Below are positions 1 through 7,691 of a stretch of DNA of 64,000 nt, piece by piece; position 1 is the stretch's first letter, and each line of letters opens with the position of its first letter. This stretch comes from an uncultured Collinsella sp. Lineage in GTDB: Bacteria > Actinomycetota > Coriobacteriia > Coriobacteriales > Coriobacteriaceae. The notes beneath the pieces are model-generated. The model was not told where the DNA came from. It did no database searches and worked only from the letters and a program-made list of their open reading frames with translations. The stretch is from positions 62,001 through 126,000 of the forward strand of contig CAKUGY010000003.1 in the NCBI GenBank assembly GCA_934654835.1, given 5' to 3'. The translations under genes were made by a program, and so were the position numbers.

Positions 1-371
1 GTTACCGTTTCTTCAACCTGCCTGCCGGGACCTTCGGCGTGCTCTTTGCCGACGGTAGCTTCTCGATGCTCGGATATAGCGCCTCGCCGGTCGATGCCGG
101 CGATGACGATTCGGTCGATTCCGATGCGACCGTTGTTGCCGAGCGTGCCGTTGACGGGTCGCTGGAGCAGGCGTTTATCGGGGGCATCGATATGCCCGAG
201 GCGTCTTTGATGTCGACGGTCCATTTTGATTCGCCCTATCACGACCTGGGCGTTTTCGAAGACGCGGTAGCGCCCGATACGGGTATTGGCGTGGGGCCTG
301 CGGGACTTCTTGCTCTTGCCTTTGCCGCTGCAGCGGGCGTTGTCGCATACGTGTGCTGGAGGGTCCGATGA
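1..371 (+). CDS. C-terminal part of a sortase-anchored surface protein (5' truncated by window)
   Basis: The reading frame is open from the left edge (first full codon at base 3) to a TGA at 369-371, so only about 122 C-terminal residues are seen. The end looks like a cell-wall sorting signal: an APDTG pentapeptide (LPXTG variant), a hydrophobic stretch rich in Ala, Leu and Val, and a short basic tail (WRVR). The family of the missing N-terminus cannot be named. The stop overlaps the ATG of the next gene (ATGA), so the two are translationally coupled, and the following genes are pilus-type. By position it is probably an ancillary or tip pilin of the same operon; that role is inferred. Confidence 0.7.
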   Translation, partial: YRFFNLPAGTFGVLFADGSFSMLGYSASPVDAGDDDSVDSDATVVAERAVDGSLEQAFIGGIDMPEASLMSTVHFDSPYHDLGVFEDAVAPDTGIGVGPAGLLALAFAAAAGVVAYVCWRVR

Positions 372-892
372 GAGCTGCTTTCCCATCCCGCGAGAAAACG
401 GGCCTAAAGGGCGCGCTTATCGACCTGTTGTTCAAGCTGATTGGCCTTGCATTTGTGGCCGTCATCTTGTTTGGGTTGTTTTTTGGCGTCGTACGCGTCG
501 AGGGCGCGGGAATGGCCCCTGCTTTTAAGGACGGGGACCTGGTGCTGTTCTTTAGGCTCGACACCGAATATGCGGCAGGGGATGCCGTAGTGGTCGATGT
601 CGGAGACGGCCCTTCCGTGCTGCGTGTAAGCGCGGGCCCTTTCGAGGATATCGATATTACCGAGCAGGGCGTGGTGATTGACGGCTTTGTCCAACAGGAG
701 GACGACATCTACGAGAAGACGCTGCTCCCCTTGGACACGAGCGTGCAAATGCCGGTAAGGCTTACCGGCGACGAGTACTTTGTGCTTGGCGATGGGAGGG
801 GACACGCGCGCGATAGCCGTGCGTTTGGTCCGGTCTCATCGAGGCAGATACAGGGACGGGCTATTGCGTTATTCAGGCTCAGAGGTCTGTAG
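368..892 (+). CDS. Signal peptidase I-like protein lacking catalytic Ser and Lys (SipA-like pilus assembly factor)
   Basis: A 174-residue S26-family protein with one N-terminal membrane segment (about residues 18-42). The family fold markers are present: VEGAGMAP where active enzymes have a Ser before the Met, and a late GDGRGHARDSRAFG box close to the canonical GDN-x-SxDSRxxG. The residue aligned with the catalytic Ser is Gly48, and the Lys normally found in the KRV box is Leu85 (SVLRVSAG). It is therefore unlikely to cleave signal peptides. Streptococcus pyogenes SipA, encoded among pilus genes, is a known non-catalytic member that aids pilus assembly, and this gene sits in the same context (upstream anchored protein, downstream pilin and class B sortase). 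The start at 368 overlaps the previous stop. Confidence 0.85.
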   Translation: MRAAFPSREKTGLKGALIDLLFKLIGLAFVAVILFGLFFGVVRVEGAGMAPAFKDGDLVLFFRLDTEYAAGDAVVVDVGDGPSVLRVSAGPFEDIDITEQGVVIDGFVQQEDDIYEKTLLPLDTSVQMPVRLTGDEYFVLGDGRGHARDSRAFGPVSSRQIQGRAIALFRLRGL

Positions 893-944
893 CGAGTCGC
901 TCCGTCAACGGATAGAGGACATGATAAAGAGAAAGGAAGTCCTT

Positions 945-2015
945 ATGTTCAAAGCAATAAAGTCCAAGGCTATGCTGGCGGTTCTGCCTGCCGCGATGAT
1001 CTGCGCAATCGCCGCTCCGGCGTCTGCCGAGACCGTTCCGACGGTTTTCACCGGCGAAGCTGGCTCCGCGGTTAACATCCCGATTGTAAAGGTGCTCCAG
1101 CTGCCCGAGGGCGCCTCGGTACCCACGGAGACCTTTACATTTACGTTGAGGGCGGTGACCACAGACGCGCCGGCTGCAACGGTGGCGATGCCTGGTTTTT
1201 CTGGCAACGATTCGTCGGTGGAGTCCGAAAACGGTATCTGCCTGGTGAAGAAGTCGGCGAATATTGGGTTCGATGGCGATTTTCCGCATGCGGGCATCTA
1301 TGAGTATGAGGTGACCGAGGTTCAGGGCGCCACGGAGGGCATGACCTACTCTGCGGACAGCTACACGCTTCGCCTGTATGTTGCGAACGCCGCCGACGGT
1401 TCGCTTTACATCAAGAATGTTACGGCCGAGCATGATGGCGAGAAGGCCAAGGACGTCTCCTTCGTTAACACCTACACCAAGAACTCGAGCCTCGAAATTA
1501 GCAAGACGACGGTGGGCGACTATGCCGACAAGACGCGTAAGTTTGGGTTCTCCATTACGTTCGATCGCATCGGCATGGGAAATGAGGGCACCACGGTTAC
1601 CGGCAGCCTTGCTAACGGCGATCAGCTGGCCTGCGAGGTAGGCAGGGCCATGACGTTTGAGCTTGCCGACGGCGAGAAGCTTGTGTTCGACAGTCTTCCG
1701 GTCGGTACGCGCTACACCGTGACCGAGACGGCGGCGGAGGATGGCTATGTCCCGAGCGTGCAAGTAGTTGAGAACGGCGTGGAGGGAGGCGTGCGCACGG
1801 CTGCCGACGCCGATGCACTAGCGAGCGCTGAGGACGGCGCCACCAATCTGGTGGGCGAGGGCACGAATAGCGTTGCCTTTACCAATACTCAGGATGATGT
1901 GCCCCTGACGGGCATCTTGCTCAAGAATGCCCCCTTTGTCGTGGCGATTGCCGCCGGCGCACTGCTGCTGATCGGCTTTGTCGTCCGCTCGGTTCGCCGT
2001 GGCGCCCGCCGTTAG
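945..2015 (+). CDS. Isopeptide-type pilin subunit with VPLTG sorting signal
   Basis: A secreted wall-anchored protein of 356 residues. It opens with a signal peptide ending in an APASA-like site, followed by two beta-rich domains resembling the streptococcal pilin (Spy0128-type) isopeptide domain: the first has the EYEVTEV and FVNTY blocks, the second begins near SSLEISKTTVG. The C-terminus carries VPLTG, a hydrophobic segment and a basic tail (RSVRRGARR). The start at 945 is preferred over an in-frame ATG at 921 because GGAAG lies just upstream and the signal peptide then starts correctly. It follows the SipA-like gene and overlaps the sortase gene. It is probably the pilus backbone polymerised by that sortase; the backbone role is inferred. 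Confidence 0.82.
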   Translation: MFKAIKSKAMLAVLPAAMICAIAAPASAETVPTVFTGEAGSAVNIPIVKVLQLPEGASVPTETFTFTLRAVTTDAPAATVAMPGFSGNDSSVESENGICLVKKSANIGFDGDFPHAGIYEYEVTEVQGATEGMTYSADSYTLRLYVANAADGSLYIKNVTAEHDGEKAKDVSFVNTYTKNSSLEISKTTVGDYADKTRKFGFSITFDRIGMGNEGTTVTGSLANGDQLACEVGRAMTFELADGEKLVFDSLPVGTRYTVTETAAEDGYVPSVQVVENGVEGGVRTAADADALASAEDGATNLVGEGTNSVAFTNTQDDVPLTGILLKNAPFVVAIAAGALLLIGFVVRSVRRGARR

Positions 2016-2739
2016 GCGTTTTGCCGTCACCTCTGTGGAAGCTTTAGATCACGCGATTGATATCGCGATTGTGCTTGTGGCGCTCGTTGCGGTGGCGCTT
2101 GGCTCCTATGGGGTCTGGGACGCGACATTGTCGACGCAAGGGGGCGAGTCGGATGTCTGGGCGGAGTGGAAGCCCGCCCAGCAGGCTCCGTTGTCGTTTG
2201 AGGAGCTCTGCCAACGTAACCCCGATGTCGTGGGGTGGATTCAAATCCCCGGCACCTCAATTGACTATCCCGTAGTCCAGGGGTGCGACAACACCACTTA
2301 TATCGATCGGGACGCCATGGGTGAGTTCTCGCTTGCGGGCAGCATCTTTTTGGATTATCGGAACAGCCGCGGTTTTTCCGATTCGGTCAGTATCGTTTAC
2401 GGGCACCACATGGAGCGGGGCTTGATGTTTGGGGACCTTGAGCGGTTTTCGGATGCGTCGTTTTTTGACGGGCATGCCACAGCTCGGCTCTATGATGGCA
2501 GTCGATGGCACGATGTCGAGCTGATTGCATACGCTCGGTGTAACGCATATGACCGATCCGTATACCGGGCGGGCTCCGGTGCTCCTTTGGCAGATGCATA
2601 CCTTGCGGCAATCGAGTGCCAGGCGCTGCATCGACGTGATGTGCCCGTTGCATGCACGGATCGGCTTTTGGTGTGTTCTACCTGCGCGTCCGGCGGAACC
2701 AACGATCGCCATGTGGTGATTGGCAAGATCTTGGAATAA
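1978..2739 (+). CDS. Class B sortase, probable pilus-polymerising transpeptidase
   Basis: A 253-residue membrane-tethered cysteine transpeptidase with a membrane segment at about residues 27-47. Class B hallmarks are the VGWIQIPGTSIDYPVVQG block, the histidine in VYGHHM (about 143), the catalytic Cys in LLVCSTC (about 236) and the Arg in TNDRHVV (about 244). TTG at 1978 overlaps the pilin gene by 38 bases; GTG at 1999 or 2035 are alternatives that keep the membrane segment, so the exact start is uncertain. In Streptococcus pyogenes FCT pili the polymerising enzyme is also a class B sortase encoded beside SipA and the pilin, which suits this locus. It converges with the histidine kinase gene downstream. 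Confidence 0.88.
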   Translation: MSSARFAVAPAVRRFAVTSVEALDHAIDIAIVLVALVAVALGSYGVWDATLSTQGGESDVWAEWKPAQQAPLSFEELCQRNPDVVGWIQIPGTSIDYPVVQGCDNTTYIDRDAMGEFSLAGSIFLDYRNSRGFSDSVSIVYGHHMERGLMFGDLERFSDASFFDGHATARLYDGSRWHDVELIAYARCNAYDRSVYRAGSGAPLADAYLAAIECQALHRRDVPVACTDRLLVCSTCASGGTNDRHVVIGKILE

Positions 2740-2768
2740 CAAGTCGGCGCCCGTTCCGCTGGCTGTTG

Positions 2769-4121
2769 CTACGGAATGGGCAGCATGATTCTGAGCGTAT
2801 AGACACCGTAGTGCTCCGAGCATTCCATAGCGCCATCGTAGCGAGCGACGACTTCGGCCATGTTGGATACGCCGTAGCCGTGGCTATCGCGTTGCGGCTT
2901 TGTCGTTTGGGGCAGTCCGTTTATAAATACAGGACTGCTGTCCGTATAGTTGTCGATCTCCATAAACGCCAGTGAGCCGCTTGCTTTAAGCGAAAACGAT
3001 ATAAAGCGCCGATCGGGGTCGTCGATATGCTCGACGGCCTCGATTGCGTTATCCAGGGCGTTTCCAACCAGCACAAACAAGTCGAACGGGTCGATATGCG
3101 CAACGGCGGCTCCCTCGGCCATGCTAGTCCAGGCAATTTGCTTCGCTTCGCATTGCCCCCACGCTCGGTTGAGCACCGCATCGAGTTCGGCGCAACCGGT
3201 GTTTTGTGCCATATCGAGGGTTGCGATCGCCAGCTTGACGCTCGATAGGGCTTTAGAGCGGGACGCGCTGTCTCCAGCAACCTCGAGCGCGGAAATTAAC
3301 AGTTTGAGGTCATGGCTTTTGCGCTTGATGGTGTCGGTCGCATCGATAAGGTTCTCAAACTGCCGACGCTGGCTGGCGGCAACAGCGCGTTCGGTCGCAA
3401 GGCGACGCTGCATGGCGGCTGTTGAGAAGATCAGCATTTGCGCTCCCGTGACGCTTGCGCTCAATAAGAGGTCGTAGAGGACGGAAATGCGAAACAGGCC
3501 CGCTGCGTGGGCGGAGTAGCTGATGGACATGATGGTGCCCAGGGCTTTGCTGATACCGAGGGTGGCCATCATGAGTGCTAGGGATAAAGGGCCCTCGGGC
3601 TTGCGCCCGCCGCCGACAAAGAGCTTGCGAGCGATGGGTCTAAAGACAAGTATGGTGAGTGCCAAGATTCCGAGCTCCACCGGCAGTGTCTGGGGTTGGA
3701 GCGGGCGTGTTCCACGATGCGAGGCCCAAGGCATAAGCAGGGTAAAAAGCGTATAGGCGACGTCTTGCGTAAGATATGCGATGGTGGAGCAATACAGCGC
3801 CTGCCCGAGCTTGACGTTAAAGCAGGCTAGGTACAGCCCCGCAAGCGAGACGATAAAAAGCGCAAGATGCATTATCGACGCCAATGCGAGCAGAGCGCAC
3901 TGTAGCGCCTCGGAAGCCATGGGATGGCTAATGAGCCGCGCGAGAGTTGCCGCCTGATACGCATAGATGGGGGACGTCAACAGCAAGAGCATTCCAAGCG
4001 ATAGGGCGAGACGCACGCCAAAGCGCTCTCTCCGCTCGAGCGGCCCCATGAGCCCCAAGGTTGCGATGAGGCAGCATTGCATCGTTCCGAGCTCGACGAT
4101 ATGTCCCAAAAATGCAGGCAT
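2769..4121 (-). CDS. AgrC/ComD-like sensor histidine kinase (GHKL type)
   Basis: A 450-residue membrane sensor. The N-terminal half holds about six hydrophobic segments (residues ~5-220), followed by a dimerisation helix with RKSHDLKLLI, whose His is the probable phosphoacceptor, and a GHKL ATPase domain with NALDNAIEA (N box) and SHGYGVSNM (G box). This is the architecture of peptide-sensing HPK10 kinases such as AgrC and ComD. The response regulator gene is immediately upstream on the same strand with a 3-base gap, so they form one operon. No agrB or agrD-like gene is visible, so the signal is unknown. The gene ends 30 bases from the convergent sortase gene. Confidence 0.85.
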   Translation of the reverse strand: MPAFLGHIVELGTMQCCLIATLGLMGPLERRERFGVRLALSLGMLLLLTSPIYAYQAATLARLISHPMASEALQCALLALASIMHLALFIVSLAGLYLACFNVKLGQALYCSTIAYLTQDVAYTLFTLLMPWASHRGTRPLQPQTLPVELGILALTILVFRPIARKLFVGGGRKPEGPLSLALMMATLGISKALGTIMSISYSAHAAGLFRISVLYDLLLSASVTGAQMLIFSTAAMQRRLATERAVAASQRRQFENLIDATDTIKRKSHDLKLLISALEVAGDSASRSKALSSVKLAIATLDMAQNTGCAELDAVLNRAWGQCEAKQIAWTSMAEGAAVAHIDPFDLFVLVGNALDNAIEAVEHIDDPDRRFISFSLKASGSLAFMEIDNYTDSSPVFINGLPQTTKPQRDSHGYGVSNMAEVVARYDGAMECSEHYGVYTLRIMLPIP

Positions 4122-4124
4122 GCC

Positions 4125-4844
4125 TTAGCCCTCCCAGCGGGTCAGGAGCGCTTTTAAAAAATCCGAACGAAACGATCGGCTGAGAGGCAAGCTGACTGAT
4201 TCTGCTCCAGGGCGAGACAGGGTGATGGCGTCTTTTTGGTATCCGCCGACATAGCGAAGATTAACCAGATACTTTTTGTGGCAACGGGCAAACCCCTGCG
4301 GGGCCAGCTCATCTTGAACGGCGGCAAGCGTCGTGGTGGTTGTCGAGAGCGAGGTGCCGCAGGCCAGGTGAAATGTGAGGCGATGATCCTCGCTTGCGAT
4401 GTAGAGCGCGTCCGAACAGGCGATGCGGTGCGATCCCGTTTGGTTGGTCACGGTTATCTGGGCATCGCGGTGCCAGTCGATTGCCTGGCAGACGCGATCG
4501 AGCTTAAGGGCGAACGGTGCATACGCTACGGGTTTTAGGATGTAGTCAAATGCCCGGACCTCGTAGCCTTCGATTGCAAAGCCGGCAAGCTGGGTTATAA
4601 AGACGATTTCGACTTTCTGGTCGTTGGCGCGGATGGCACGGGCGACATCCATTCCGTTGGTGCCCGGCATCTCGATGTCGAGCAATATTAGATCCCATAC
4701 AGGCTTGTACGCCTTGATGGCGTCATCCCCCGTGGTGAAGATGGTGTACGAGATTGGGCGCTCGCGTTCTGAGGAAAAGCGGGAGAGGAAGGCTGCGGTG
4801 GTCTCTGCTTGCTGGGTATCGTCTTCTATGATGGCGACGCGCAT
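4125..4844 (-). CDS. LytTR-family response regulator
   Basis: A 239-residue two-component regulator. The receiver domain (residues ~1-120) has the acidic pair IIEDD, the phospho-acceptor Asp in LILLDIEMPG, and a later FDYILKP with the conserved Lys-Pro. The C-terminal LytTR DNA-binding domain has EDHRLTFHL and RCHKKYLVNLRYV, typical of AgrA and ComE. ATG at 4844 is chosen because GGAGG lies 5 bases upstream; a GTG four codons earlier overlaps that ribosome site. It is co-transcribed with the membrane kinase gene that follows. Targets are unknown, but the adjacent pilus operon is a reasonable candidate by position alone. Confidence 0.88.
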   Translation of the reverse strand: MRVAIIEDDTQQAETTAAFLSRFSSERERPISYTIFTTGDDAIKAYKPVWDLILLDIEMPGTNGMDVARAIRANDQKVEIVFITQLAGFAIEGYEVRAFDYILKPVAYAPFALKLDRVCQAIDWHRDAQITVTNQTGSHRIACSDALYIASEDHRLTFHLACGTSLSTTTTTLAAVQDELAPQGFARCHKKYLVNLRYVGGYQKDAITLSRPGAESVSLPLSRSFRSDFLKALLTRWEG

Positions 4845-4956
4845 CGATTCCTCCACGATTGATGGTTATACTGGGGCGGCGCGCTGTGATGGGCGTCTGC
4901 CGCATCGAGTTCGCGAATGACTATACCGCGTTTTGGCGCATCGACCGATAGGAGCG

Positions 4957-5979
4957 ATGGTGAATCCTGAACTAGATTATATAACCGAGCAGCTCAAGGC
5001 GTTGACTTCTATTGCTTCGCCTACGGGCTATACCCGTGCGGCGACCGATTATCTGATGGAAACGCTGCGTGAGATGGGCTTTGGGCCCGAGCGTTCCAAC
5101 AAGGGCAATGTTCTGGTGGAACTTGGTGGCGAGGGTGAGCCGCTGGTGCTTGCAAGCCATGTCGATACCCTGGGCGCGATGGTTCGCTCCATTAAGGACA
5201 ATGGTCGTCTGCGTCCCACGACCCTTGGTGGACATCAGTGGTCTACGGCAGACGGCGAGAACTGCATGGTCTACACGCGCGATGGTAAGGTCTACACGGG
5301 CGTGGCCCTCAACACCGAGCCCTCGGCACACGTGGCCGACGAGCCGGTCAAGACCATCGAGAAGAACATGGAGATCCTGCTCGACGAGAACGTCGACAGC
5401 AAGGATGACGTGCTTGAGCTGGGCATTCAGACTGGTGACATCATCGCGATGGATCCGCGTACCACGGTGACGAAGAGCGGCTACATTAAGAGCCGCTTCT
5501 TGGATGACAAGCTGTCCGCGGCGATTTTGCTGGGCCTGGCGCGCGCCGTTGCCGCCGGCGAGGTAACGCTTTCGCGTAAGGTGTCGCTGCTCTTTACGGT
5601 GTACGAGGAGGTTGGCCACGGCGGTGCTTTTGTGCCGGCCGACACGCGCGAGATGATCAGCGTGGACATGGGCTGCGTGGGTGACGACCTGGGCTGCACC
5701 GAGCGCATGGTTTCGATCTGTGCCAAGGATTCGGGCGGTCCGTACAACTACGACCTGGTGACGACGCTGTCCAACATTGCGCGCGAGCTGGAGCTCGACT
5801 ACGCCATCGATGTGTACCCGCATTATGGCTCCGACGTCGAGGCCACGCTTTCGGCCGGCTATGACATTCGCCATGGCCTGATCGGCCCCGGTGTGTACGC
5901 AAGCCACAACTACGAGCGCAGCCACATCGACGGCGTGCGCAATACCTTCGAACTCGTCCGCGCCTACGTCCAGCGCTAA
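4957..5979 (+). CDS. M42-family metallo-aminopeptidase
   Basis: A cytosolic co-catalytic metallopeptidase of about 340 residues. Metal-ligand and catalytic motifs are visible in order: ASHVDTLG (His and Asp of the first site), FLDDKLSA (bridging Asp), YEEVGHGG (catalytic base and ligand Glu), VDMG, and a late SHNYERSHIDG with the final His. M42 enzymes (tetrahedral aminopeptidases, FrvX/YsdC/PepA type) remove N-terminal residues from peptides. ATG at 4957 follows AGGAG very closely (2-base gap); GTG at 4960 is spaced better, and a TTG at 4933 is also possible. It is transcribed away from the two-component operon and followed by an intergenic palindrome. Confidence 0.85.
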   Translation: MVNPELDYITEQLKALTSIASPTGYTRAATDYLMETLREMGFGPERSNKGNVLVELGGEGEPLVLASHVDTLGAMVRSIKDNGRLRPTTLGGHQWSTADGENCMVYTRDGKVYTGVALNTEPSAHVADEPVKTIEKNMEILLDENVDSKDDVLELGIQTGDIIAMDPRTTVTKSGYIKSRFLDDKLSAAILLGLARAVAAGEVTLSRKVSLLFTVYEEVGHGGAFVPADTREMISVDMGCVGDDLGCTERMVSICAKDSGGPYNYDLVTTLSNIARELELDYAIDVYPHYGSDVEATLSAGYDIRHGLIGPGVYASHNYERSHIDGVRNTFELVRAYVQR

Positions 5980-6085
5980 GCGCGGCGGCAACGCCAAGTG
6001 CGCTGACAGTGCCAAACGTACTGACAGCGCAATCGAACCCGTCGCCCCGGCTGCCGCAGCAATGCCAGCCGGGGCGTCCTCTAAA

Positions 6086-6152
6086 AGTTGCGGTGAAATA
6101 GGGACTGTTTAAGCGTTTTAAATCGCTAAACAGTCCCTATTTCACCGCAACT
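6086..6152. repeat. 67-bp palindromic repeat, copy 1
   Basis: A near-perfect inverted repeat with arms AGTTGCGGTGAAATAGGGAC and its complement GTCCCTATTTCACCGCAACT around a short AT-rich centre. It lies between the M42 gene and the end of the HipA-like gene. Its reverse complement matches copy 2 (7612-7678), including the asymmetric centre, so the HipA-like gene is flanked by the same element in opposite orientations. It could act as a bidirectional terminator. Confidence 0.9.
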
Positions 6153-6166
6153 TAAGAGGGGAGGGG

Positions 6167-7546
6167 TTAACGCCGCACGTGTTGAAGTACTTCGACGGCG
6201 GCGCTCACCTCAATCATGCGGCGCTCTAGACCGCGACGGATGGCTTCGAGACGGTCCTCTGCCGTTGCCCATGCGCTTTGCGACAGAATTTCGATTGCTT
6301 CATCAACGAATCCGTCGAGTCGCGATGCGTTAAACCAATCGAGCGAGTCCGCAAGCGCCAGTTGGGCGGCGGGATCCGGACCAAACGGCTTGGCGGCAAA
6401 TCCGAACTCCCCGGCCGCGATCGTGGCGATTGGCACGTTGTACCACAGGCAATTGCCGCTATCAAACAGTGGCGCGGGCTTTACCTCCAACGTGTCAACA
6501 TTGCGGATGATGCCAAAGTTTCGCCAATGGCGGTCGCTGTTGGCCAATATGGCGTCGCAGACGATCATCTGCGACATGGATTTTCTCACAGCGGATTCGT
6601 CCGCCCCGTGTCGAGCGAGGAATCGACAATAGCGGTCGTATGTGGAACTTCCACGTTGGCTGCCGAGCGCGTCCTTGATATACACGGCTGGCACGTATTC
6701 TTCGCGTCCATTTAGAAAATCGTCGCACAGACACACGGGGCCATCGAACATGCGCTCAACCGTGTAAGAAACAAATTCTCCTTCAGATAAAAGACGGCGA
6801 TGGAGGGCCGTCGCGACTGCTTCGTTAAACGGGCGCTGGTCATCCACGCCGCATCCTTTTGCCAAGACTCGAATGCCGTTGCGGATTATCCAAGATTTAG
6901 GGAGCTCGCCCTCGGACGTGTTATCGGGATTTTTAAGGCCTATACCCTCCAGCCAGTCCGAGCGCTCCTCGGGCGCCGACCGCTCAAAGTTGTTTTCAAA
7001 GTAATTGAGGTCTTGCCAATTGAGTTCGTCACAATCGGCAGGCCGCAGCCAATAGCAATCCGAAAGAGAGAGACCCAGGCTCCGAACCGGTGCTTCGATG
7101 CCGTTGACAATTCCCAGGTCGTGATAGCGGGCAGTAAGCCCGGGACGGACATCGGGAACCGACCGATGGCTCCACCACGTGTTGAGCGCTCGTTTGTTTA
7201 TCGTCGGAGAGGAGCTTGAGCATGTGCCGAAGGGCATTCTTTGCGTGTCGAGTACCTCTGCGATTTCAAGGGAGAACTCGCGTGTCGAATCAAACGAGAT
7301 GCGAGCGACCTCGTACTCGGCCGACATCAACGTAAATTTGCGTCCAACATCGGCTGCGGGACGGCGACCGCGCCTGCGAACTTTTTGATAGCCAATTGCG
7401 GAACTGTATTCGACCATCTTCCGCCCGCCGATGATGCCGCACGTAAGCGTTCCTGCTGCGGACAGCTGTGAAATGCGAGCTTTCGTGATACCCAGCAAGC
7501 GTGCGGCATCGCCCATGGATATGTAGTTAGCATCTGCCATAAACAT
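6167..7546 (-). CDS. HipA-like Ser/Thr kinase with fused N-terminal HTH
   Basis: A 459-residue protein. Residues ~8-30 (GDAARLLGITKARISQLS) form a helix-turn-helix like MerR/excisionase domains. The C-terminal half shows HipA-fold kinase motifs: ILANSDRHWRNFGII (catalytic Asp with the DRH..N arrangement) and PLFDSGNCLW (metal-binding Asp of the activation segment). HipA kinases phosphorylate targets such as GltX and can arrest growth; they are normally repressed by a separate HipB. No hipB-like gene is adjacent, and the fused HTH may replace it, somewhat like E. coli YjjJ. The promoter region is AT-rich with repeated GTTAA half-sites. Base composition is lower in GC than its neighbours. A phage- or stress-related role would be speculation. 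Confidence 0.75.
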   Translation of the reverse strand: MFMADANYISMGDAARLLGITKARISQLSAAGTLTCGIIGGRKMVEYSSAIGYQKVRRRGRRPAADVGRKFTLMSAEYEVARISFDSTREFSLEIAEVLDTQRMPFGTCSSSSPTINKRALNTWWSHRSVPDVRPGLTARYHDLGIVNGIEAPVRSLGLSLSDCYWLRPADCDELNWQDLNYFENNFERSAPEERSDWLEGIGLKNPDNTSEGELPKSWIIRNGIRVLAKGCGVDDQRPFNEAVATALHRRLLSEGEFVSYTVERMFDGPVCLCDDFLNGREEYVPAVYIKDALGSQRGSSTYDRYCRFLARHGADESAVRKSMSQMIVCDAILANSDRHWRNFGIIRNVDTLEVKPAPLFDSGNCLWYNVPIATIAAGEFGFAAKPFGPDPAAQLALADSLDWFNASRLDGFVDEAIEILSQSAWATAEDRLEAIRRGLERRMIEVSAAVEVLQHVRR

Positions 7547-7555
7547 GCATCACCT

Positions 7556-7609
7556 CGTTAAGTATTTATATCGTTAAGTTTAGCATTTAACGAGAACATA
7601 ATACTTAAC
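7556..7609 (-). promoter_or_regulatory. Candidate operator of the HipA-like gene
   Basis: A 54-bp AT-rich stretch directly upstream of the HipA-like start. It contains CGTTAAGT at 7556-7563 and again at 7572-7579, and inverted copies TTAACGA at 7587-7593 and ACTTAAC at 7603-7609. The outer pair forms GTTAAGTATT...AATACTTAAC, the inner pair TCGTTAA...TTAACGA. Nested half-sites in this position fit autoregulation by the fused HTH; binding is inferred. Confidence 0.55.
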
Positions 7610-7611
7610 AA

Positions 7612-7678
7612 AGTTGCGGTGAAATAGGGACTGTTTAGCGGATTTAAACGCTTAAACAGTCCCTATTTCACCGCAACT
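7612..7678. repeat. 67-bp palindromic repeat, copy 2
   Basis: Same arms as copy 1 and the same length. The central segment equals the reverse complement of the copy 1 centre with only small differences, so the two are inverted with respect to each other. It lies between the HipA-like promoter and the 3' end of mnmA, and its hairpin could terminate mnmA transcripts. Confidence 0.9.
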
Positions 7679-7691
7679 TAGGGGGGTGCGG

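Noticed and set aside
6086..7678. Two matching palindromes considered as a minimal CRISPR array
   Set aside because: The repeats are in inverted orientation, 1.5 kb apart with a gene between, and no spacer-repeat periodicity or cas gene exists anywhere in the window.
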